Origin: Pseudomonas sp. ATCC 13867
GTDB taxonomy: Bacteria > Pseudomonadota > Gammaproteobacteria > Pseudomonadales > Pseudomonadaceae
DNA length: 64,000 nt
NCBI RefSeq assembly: GCF_000349845.1
Contig: NC_020829.1
Span: 62,001-126,000, forward strand
Direction of reading: 5' to 3'
Notes under the pieces: model-generated
The model's database searches: none
Seen by the model: the letters and a program-made list of their open reading frames with translations, nothing else
What the model was told of the DNA's origin: nothing
Made by a program: the position numbers and the translations under genes
In this document: positions 59,295-64,000 of the stretch, piece after piece
How positions within the stretch are numbered: the stretch's first letter is position 1
How the letters are laid out: each line of letters opens with the position of its first letter

Positions 59295-60788
59295 ATGAAG
59301 ATGATCATTCTTGTCCGGAGTCAGTTCGAAGGGCTGGCACCCTCCGAAATCCTGGGTCTCCCTGGACAGGGTTTGCATTTCCTCGCGCATGCCCTCTGGC
59401 CTGTGCTGATGAGGCTGGGCGAGCCTGTCGAGGTGGTTGCCGATACCGATGTAGCCGCGCTCTGCCGTCACGCGCGTGATCAGGGGCATCGCGTGGCGAT
59501 CTGCAGCTTCGGATTTCCACCGCCCTCGGGGCTGGAGGATGGCTGCCCCTGTTTCCATGTCCTGCCCTGGGCATTCGACTCGCTGGAGACGGCTCCCGAA
59601 GACTGGCGCGTTCATCTGGAGCGCAGCGCGGGCGCCATTACCTTCAGCGAGCAGGCCGCACGGGCGATACGTCGCCTGATGGGGGCCGACTTCCCAGTCC
59701 TGGTCAGCGCCGCGCAGCCGTGGGAGCGCTTTGCCGGCCTGGGCAGCGAGGAGGGTTGCGCGCCGTCGCTGCGGCCGCGCACGTTGAGCTTTCGGGGCCA
59801 GCTTCTGGACAGCCCGTCGATCGGGCTGTCGGTGGACGGGCTCGCGCGTCCAGAGCCAGAGCCTGAACCGGAGCCTGAACCGGTGCTCGATGCCGAGCCC
59901 GTATCCGACGAGCCTGCGCCGTCACGCTGGCAGCAACGTCTGAACGTCAGCCGGGCGTTGCTGCGGGACTGGTTCAAGGAAGCCTTTATCGCGCCACTGC
60001 AGGTTCGCCAGGCGCCGTTGGAGGCGCCGGCACCGCCCCCCGTGACGGTGGAGGTGGTTTCAAATGAGTTGCCGGTGGTTGAGCAGCGTGTGCGTCTGCA
60101 TGGGGTCGTTTTCACCTGTGTGCTGCGGGCCGAGGATGAAACCCGCAACTGGACGGAAATGCTGACCGCATTCTGTTGGACCTTCAGGGATCAGCCCGAT
60201 GCCACCCTGGTCTTCAAGCTGACTCATAGCGATCTTTCCTCGGGACGGATCGCAATGTTGACCAATCTGTCGCGCCTTTCGCCGTTCCAGTGCCGCGTGG
60301 TGGTGATCAATGCCTATCTCGAGGATGCCGAGTACGAGCGCCTGGTCGCGGCAAGCCACTACCTGGTGCACCCCGCGCAGAGCGAGGCTTCGGCGATTAC
60401 CGTGCAGGAGTTCATGAGCGCCGGGCGCCCGGTGCTGGCGCCTTGCCATAGCGCGCTGTCCGGCTGGGTCGATGACGACAGCGAGCTGCGCCTTCGGTCA
60501 TCGGTGCAGCCCGCGTACTGGGGGCGGGATCCGGATAAGCGCCTGTACCTGCGGGACCATCGGCTGGACTGGGTGTCGTTCTGCGAGGTCTTCGCCCGTG
60601 GCTTCGCCATCGCCGTCGACGAGCCTGAACGCTATCGAGCGTTGTCGCAACGTGCGCGCGCTGTCGTGCGCGAGCGGGCGTCCCTGGACGACATGGCCGA
60701 GGCCTGGCGTACGTTCTTCGCCCGGACCCAGGCGCAGGCCTCGACCGGCCCGCTTGCCGAGCGGCAGCAGGCGAGGGCCGGCTCATGA
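59295..60788 (+). CDS. Glycosyltransferase, GT4-like (GT-B fold), copy 1
   Basis: Glycosyltransferase of 497 aa. The C-terminal half shows the GT4-type pattern (NWTEMLTAFCWTF, LVFKLTH, CRVVVINAYLEDAEYERLVAASHYLVHPAQSE, E-x7-E in SEASAITVQEF, then GRPVLAP). An unusual Pro-Glu repeat (PEPEPEPEPEP, residues 186-196) sits in a linker between halves. It shares the C-terminal layout with the next gene. The donor and acceptor are unknown; likely surface polysaccharide. Confidence 0.8.
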   Translation: MKMIILVRSQFEGLAPSEILGLPGQGLHFLAHALWPVLMRLGEPVEVVADTDVAALCRHARDQGHRVAICSFGFPPPSGLEDGCPCFHVLPWAFDSLETAPEDWRVHLERSAGAITFSEQAARAIRRLMGADFPVLVSAAQPWERFAGLGSEEGCAPSLRPRTLSFRGQLLDSPSIGLSVDGLARPEPEPEPEPEPVLDAEPVSDEPAPSRWQQRLNVSRALLRDWFKEAFIAPLQVRQAPLEAPAPPPVTVEVVSNELPVVEQRVRLHGVVFTCVLRAEDETRNWTEMLTAFCWTFRDQPDATLVFKLTHSDLSSGRIAMLTNLSRLSPFQCRVVVINAYLEDAEYERLVAASHYLVHPAQSEASAITVQEFMSAGRPVLAPCHSALSGWVDDDSELRLRSSVQPAYWGRDPDKRLYLRDHRLDWVSFCEVFARGFAIAVDEPERYRALSQRARAVVRERASLDDMAEAWRTFFARTQAQASTGPLAERQQARAGS

Positions 60789-62380
60789 GGATCCTGGTCT
60801 ATTCGCAAACCAATGCCGCGACCATCCGCACCAGCCTGGGAGCGCCGGAATACAGCTACTACTTCGTCCTGAAGGAGTTCCTTCCCGCGCTGCGCGAGCT
60901 CGGCGAGGTTGTAGTCATCAGTGATCCCGCAACCGAGGTCGATGCGCTTTATCGCGAATGCCGGGAGCGTGGCGAGCCTTGCGTTTTCCTCAGCTTCTCG
61001 CCACCCAACAAGACCCTGGCGACCCTGGAGTGCCCGACGATCCCCGTGTTCGCCTGGGAGTTCGACAGCATTCCGCATGAGACCTGGCTACATGACAACG
61101 CCCAGGACTGGGCCTTCATGCTGCGCCAGTTCGGCCAGGCGATAACCCATTCTCTGTCGACGGTGGACGCCGTTCGCAAGCAGGTGCCGGATGCCTACCC
61201 GATTCTGTCGGTCCCGTCGCCGGTCTGGGATGCCTTCGAGGCCATCAGGCAGGCCGACGGGGGTGGGGAGCGGCAGACGATCCGGGGCGACGGGGTTGTC
61301 TTCGACAGCCGAAACCTGGACCTGTCGCTGTTCCTGCACGCGGACCCTGACCATTGGCATTTGTTGTTCAAGGGCGAGGCGCCGCCGGTCGAGCAGGAGG
61401 GGCTGTCCGATGCGATTCCCCCTGTGGTAGCCGAGCCCGTCGTGATCCGGGAGGCGTTCTCCTGGCGCCAGTGGGCGAAGATCCATCGCCGCTATCTGGC
61501 GACCTGGTACCTGCTGGTGCTGCAGGATCTGGTGCCGGCGTTCGCCAAGCGCGTGGCGCGCAAGCTGCTGGGACGAGAGTGGGTGGCGTCGGAGCCGGTT
61601 TCCGATCTGGCTGTCGAGCAGGATGTCGTCGAGGAGGATCCGTTCCCTCATCGGGCGTTGTTCACGCCGGCGCCGTTCGCCATCGAACTGCAAGGGGTGG
61701 TGTTCAGCACCGTGTTCAACCCCTATGACGGCCGGAAGAACTGGCAGGACCTGATCACCGCCTTCTGCACGGCATTCGCCGAGACACCCGATGCCGTGCT
61801 GGTCTTCAAGCTGACCCACCGCGACTACTGCTCGGCACTGACCGCGATGGCGCGTTGCATGGCCCGCCTGCCGCCGTTCCAGTGCCGGATCGTATTGATG
61901 CACGGTTATCTGGAGGATGCCGATTACCAGGCGTTGATGTCATCCACATCCTATGTCGTGAATGCTTCCTTCGGGGAAGGGCAGTGTCTGCCGCTGATGG
62001 AGTTCCTTTCTTGCGGCAAGCCCGCGATCGCGCCCGCCCATTCGGGGATGAGCGACTACATCGATGAGCAGGTGGCCTTCGTGGTGAAGAGCTGGGCGGA
62101 GGCAACCTCCTGGCCGCACGACCCGCGATCGGCGATTCGTACGTGCAGGCAGCAGATCGATTGGCAGTCCCTGGTCACGGCCTACCACGACGCCTATCGG
62201 TTGGTTCGGGATTGCCCCGAACGCTATCGCGACATGGCGCGTCGTTCAATCGACAGGATGTCCAGCTATTGCTCTCGAAAATCCGTGAATAGCCGTCTAC
62301 AACCTTTCCTTGCATCGGTCTGCAGCAGCCAGGGCAATGCGGCAGGCGGGGATGTTTCGCAGGGGAGTCGCGACAGATGA
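60785..62380 (+). CDS. Glycosyltransferase, GT4-like (GT-B fold), copy 2
   Basis: Glycosyltransferase of 531 aa, start overlapping the previous stop (ATGA). Contains the same block (NWQDLITAFCTAFAETPDAVLVFKLTH; FQCRIVLMHGYLEDADYQALMSSTSYVVNASFGEG; E-x7-E in EGQCLPLMEF; GKPAIAPAHSGM). N-terminal half begins MRILVYSQTNAATIRTSLGAPEYSY. A short, partly hydrophobic region lies in the linker near residues 215-260. Overlaps the acyltransferase gene by 4 bp. Confidence 0.82.
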   Translation: MRILVYSQTNAATIRTSLGAPEYSYYFVLKEFLPALRELGEVVVISDPATEVDALYRECRERGEPCVFLSFSPPNKTLATLECPTIPVFAWEFDSIPHETWLHDNAQDWAFMLRQFGQAITHSLSTVDAVRKQVPDAYPILSVPSPVWDAFEAIRQADGGGERQTIRGDGVVFDSRNLDLSLFLHADPDHWHLLFKGEAPPVEQEGLSDAIPPVVAEPVVIREAFSWRQWAKIHRRYLATWYLLVLQDLVPAFAKRVARKLLGREWVASEPVSDLAVEQDVVEEDPFPHRALFTPAPFAIELQGVVFSTVFNPYDGRKNWQDLITAFCTAFAETPDAVLVFKLTHRDYCSALTAMARCMARLPPFQCRIVLMHGYLEDADYQALMSSTSYVVNASFGEGQCLPLMEFLSCGKPAIAPAHSGMSDYIDEQVAFVVKSWAEATSWPHDPRSAIRTCRQQIDWQSLVTAYHDAYRLVRDCPERYRDMARRSIDRMSSYCSRKSVNSRLQPFLASVCSSQGNAAGGDVSQGSRDR

Positions 62381-63546
62381 ATCGCCGCATTGCCGATATC
62401 GAGGTACTGCGGGCATTCGCGGTGTTGGCGGTCGCGCTTTATCACGTGAACGGGGTTCTCACAGGCTTCAACACGCCCAGCCTGCCTTGGCCATTTCAAC
62501 AGCTTGGCGGCTGGTTTGGCGTGGACCTGTTCTTTGCGATTTCCGGGTTCGTCATTGCCCGTGGGCTGCTGGGGCAGATGGAGCGCCCCCGGCGCTGGGG
62601 CGAGGCCTGGCCCGTGATCAAGGTGTTCTGGCTACGCCGGTTCTGGCGACTGATACCTTCGGCATGGCTGTGGCTGGCGATCATGTTGTTGCTGTCATGG
62701 CTGTTCAACACATCGGGCGTCTATGGACAGGTGAGTGCCAATCTGGAGGCGACGCTTGCCGGTATGCTCAATGTCGCCAATGCGCGATTTGCTTATTGCT
62801 TTGGAACCTGTGAGTTCTACTCGAGCTTTGTGTACTGGAGTTTATCGCTGGAGGAGCAGTTCTACCTGCTGCTGCCGCTGTTGATCTTTTTTGTCCGAGG
62901 ACGATGGTTGCCGGTGCTGCTCGGTGCCTGGGTGCTGTTTCAGTTGGTGCAGGCTCGGGGGCTGTGGCTGATGGCGTTTCGAACGGATGCGCTGTTGCTG
63001 GGTGTCTTGTTGGCAATGGCCGGTGGTACGGGGGTGTATCAACGGCTGAAGCCGATGTGGCTGGCCCGCCGTCCATTGGTTGCGGCTCTGATACTCGGTG
63101 CCATTCTGGCGAACCTGGCGTGGCTGGCATCCCCTGCAAGGGGTATGTATACGTACGAAGTGGGTGCGATTGCCGTTCTGTCTGCCGTGCTGGTGTGGCT
63201 GGCGTCCTACGATCTTGATCTGTTCTGTCGAGTGCGTGGACTGCGTGAGGTGTTGTTCTGGCTGGGAAGTCGTTCCTACGCGATCTATCTCATCCACGTT
63301 CCTGTCTATCTGGGCGCCAGCGAAGTGCGTTTGCGCCTGTTCAGCGATGTCGATCGTGCGGCCCCGGTCTTCCTGGCCATCGGACTTCCCGCCTGCCTGG
63401 CGGTCATCGCCGCCCTGGCCGAATTGAACTATCGCTTCGTCGAGTCCCCGCTGCGCCGTTATGGCGTGCGGATGACGTCGAACATGCGCAATCACAACCT
63501 GACACGTTCGGCGCTTCCAGGCGTCAAGCAAGCGTCGACAACCTGA
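62377..63546 (+). CDS. Acyltransferase family 3 (OafA/YrhL-like) membrane protein
   Basis: Integral membrane O-acyltransferase of 389 aa with about ten hydrophobic segments. Motif IEVLRAFAVLAVALYHVNG (catalytic Arg and His), GGWFGVDLFFAISGFVIARGLL and WSLSLEEQFYLLLPLLIFF are diagnostic. No C-terminal SGNH domain. It probably acetylates the glycan made by the neighbouring glycosyltransferases. Start overlaps the preceding stop by 4 bp (ATGA). Confidence 0.9.
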   Translation: MNRRIADIEVLRAFAVLAVALYHVNGVLTGFNTPSLPWPFQQLGGWFGVDLFFAISGFVIARGLLGQMERPRRWGEAWPVIKVFWLRRFWRLIPSAWLWLAIMLLLSWLFNTSGVYGQVSANLEATLAGMLNVANARFAYCFGTCEFYSSFVYWSLSLEEQFYLLLPLLIFFVRGRWLPVLLGAWVLFQLVQARGLWLMAFRTDALLLGVLLAMAGGTGVYQRLKPMWLARRPLVAALILGAILANLAWLASPARGMYTYEVGAIAVLSAVLVWLASYDLDLFCRVRGLREVLFWLGSRSYAIYLIHVPVYLGASEVRLRLFSDVDRAAPVFLAIGLPACLAVIAALAELNYRFVESPLRRYGVRMTSNMRNHNLTRSALPGVKQASTT

Positions 63547-63555
63547 GGGTCATAC

Positions 63556-64000
63556 ATGCTTCATCGCCTGAAAAGATTCTTGAACATGCAAGAGGATCAG
63601 GAAGTGGTTGCGCAGCCGGACGGCAGCTCGGAGCAAGCGGTGGCGGAAGCCGCGCCGGTCATTCTGCCGGTGGGGCTGGTGGATATGTCGCTCAGTGGCT
63701 GGTTCAAGAACGAGGCCGGTGAGTTGATCGAGGGTTTCCCCATCCGGGAAGAGGACTCGGTGCTGGATATCGGTTGCGGCGATGGTGGCTTCACACTGTT
63801 TGCCGGGCGTCAGGGCGCGGAGATATTCGTTGCCGACATCAATCAATCGAGTGTCGATACGGCCGTTGCGAGGGTTCGCGAAACCCGTGCTCGCGCCGTG
63901 CATCCGCTGGTCACGGACGCCAATCCCATTCCGCTTGAGGATGAGCGTGTCAGCCGGGTTATCGCTATGGAGGTGCTGGAGCACGTCGACGATCCCGCGC
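63556..64000 (+). CDS. SAM-dependent methyltransferase, 3'-truncated by window edge
   Basis: Class I methyltransferase; 148 complete codons are visible and the frame is open at the window end. Motif I is VLDIGCGDGGFTLFAG, motif II-like VADIN, motif post-I TDANPIPLEDERVSRVIAMEVLEHVDDP. Start ATG 63556 lies 9 bp after the acyltransferase stop, with GAGG upstream. Likely modifies the same glycan or acts on a lipid or sugar acceptor. Confidence 0.82.
   Translation, partial: MLHRLKRFLNMQEDQEVVAQPDGSSEQAVAEAAPVILPVGLVDMSLSGWFKNEAGELIEGFPIREEDSVLDIGCGDGGFTLFAGRQGAEIFVADINQSSVDTAVARVRETRARAVHPLVTDANPIPLEDERVSRVIAMEVLEHVDDPA

Overview
The window is a high-GC chromosomal segment of a Pseudomonas, probably of the P. 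nitroreducens / P. citronellolis / P. knackmussii type (species inferred, not proven). The gene order trkA-rsmB-fmt-def-tsaP-dprA-tsaC-qorA-hemF-aroE, followed by a choline-sulfate block and trpBA/trpI, is the classic near-oriC layout of Pseudomonas. The intergenic spaces carry the typical Pseudomonas REP repeat (GTAGGAGCGAGCTTGCTCGC). No transposase, prophage, tRNA, rRNA or CRISPR array was seen.

Region by region. 1-6.5 kb: ectoine catabolism (doeA partial, doeB, the AsnC regulator doeX, then doeC and doeD), split by a queuosine-precursor transporter gene yhhQ that sits behind what looks like a class I preQ1 riboswitch. 6.6-11.2 kb: leftward housekeeping genes def / fmt-rsmB-trkA-TPR, with a terminator between def and fmt. 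11.3-17.4 kb: tsaP, dprA, tsaC, qorA, hemF, aroE. 17.5-22.9 kb: choline-sulfate use (SulP permease, choline/betaine binding protein, choline sulfatase, divergent LysR regulator) plus a small DOPA-dioxygenase-like gene overlapping the regulator. 22.9-27.2 kb: iron-starvation signalling (FecI-type sigma, FecR, TonB receptor with signalling domain) with Fur-box-like sites. 27.2-31 kb: a monooxygenase-fold protein, an AraC regulator, a glyoxalase-fold protein and a DUF945 protein. 31-34.2 kb: trpBA with divergent trpI. 34.3-37.5 kb: dodecin, tandem DUF1161 proteins, tandem lipoproteins and a lipoprotein aminopeptidase. 37.6-46.7 kb: two leftward acyl-CoA degradation operons flanking an IclR regulator and a complex hairpin element; both operon promoters share an identical 17-bp site. 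47-50.6 kb: epoxide-hydrolase-like protein, GNAT, LysR, DUF2218, and a ParDE-type toxin-antitoxin pair beside an AT-rich patch. 50.8-55.3 kb: guanidinopropionate use (gpuP, gpuA, gpuR) extended by a PhyH-type dioxygenase and a GFA-family protein. 55.6-59 kb: a DUF4105 protein with an HExxH motif plus three secreted DUF2388 paralogues, and a DUF1127 protein. 59.3-64 kb: start of a surface-glycan locus (two paralogous glycosyltransferases, an O-acyltransferase and a methyltransferase cut by the window end).

The best candidates for further work are the preQ1-I riboswitch on yhhQ, the shared IclR-type operator, the multi-hairpin element at 41.9-42.1 kb, the direct repeats upstream of the AraC gene, and the uncharacterised DUF4105/DUF2388 secreted cluster. 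All functional calls come from reading motifs and context by eye; no search was run.
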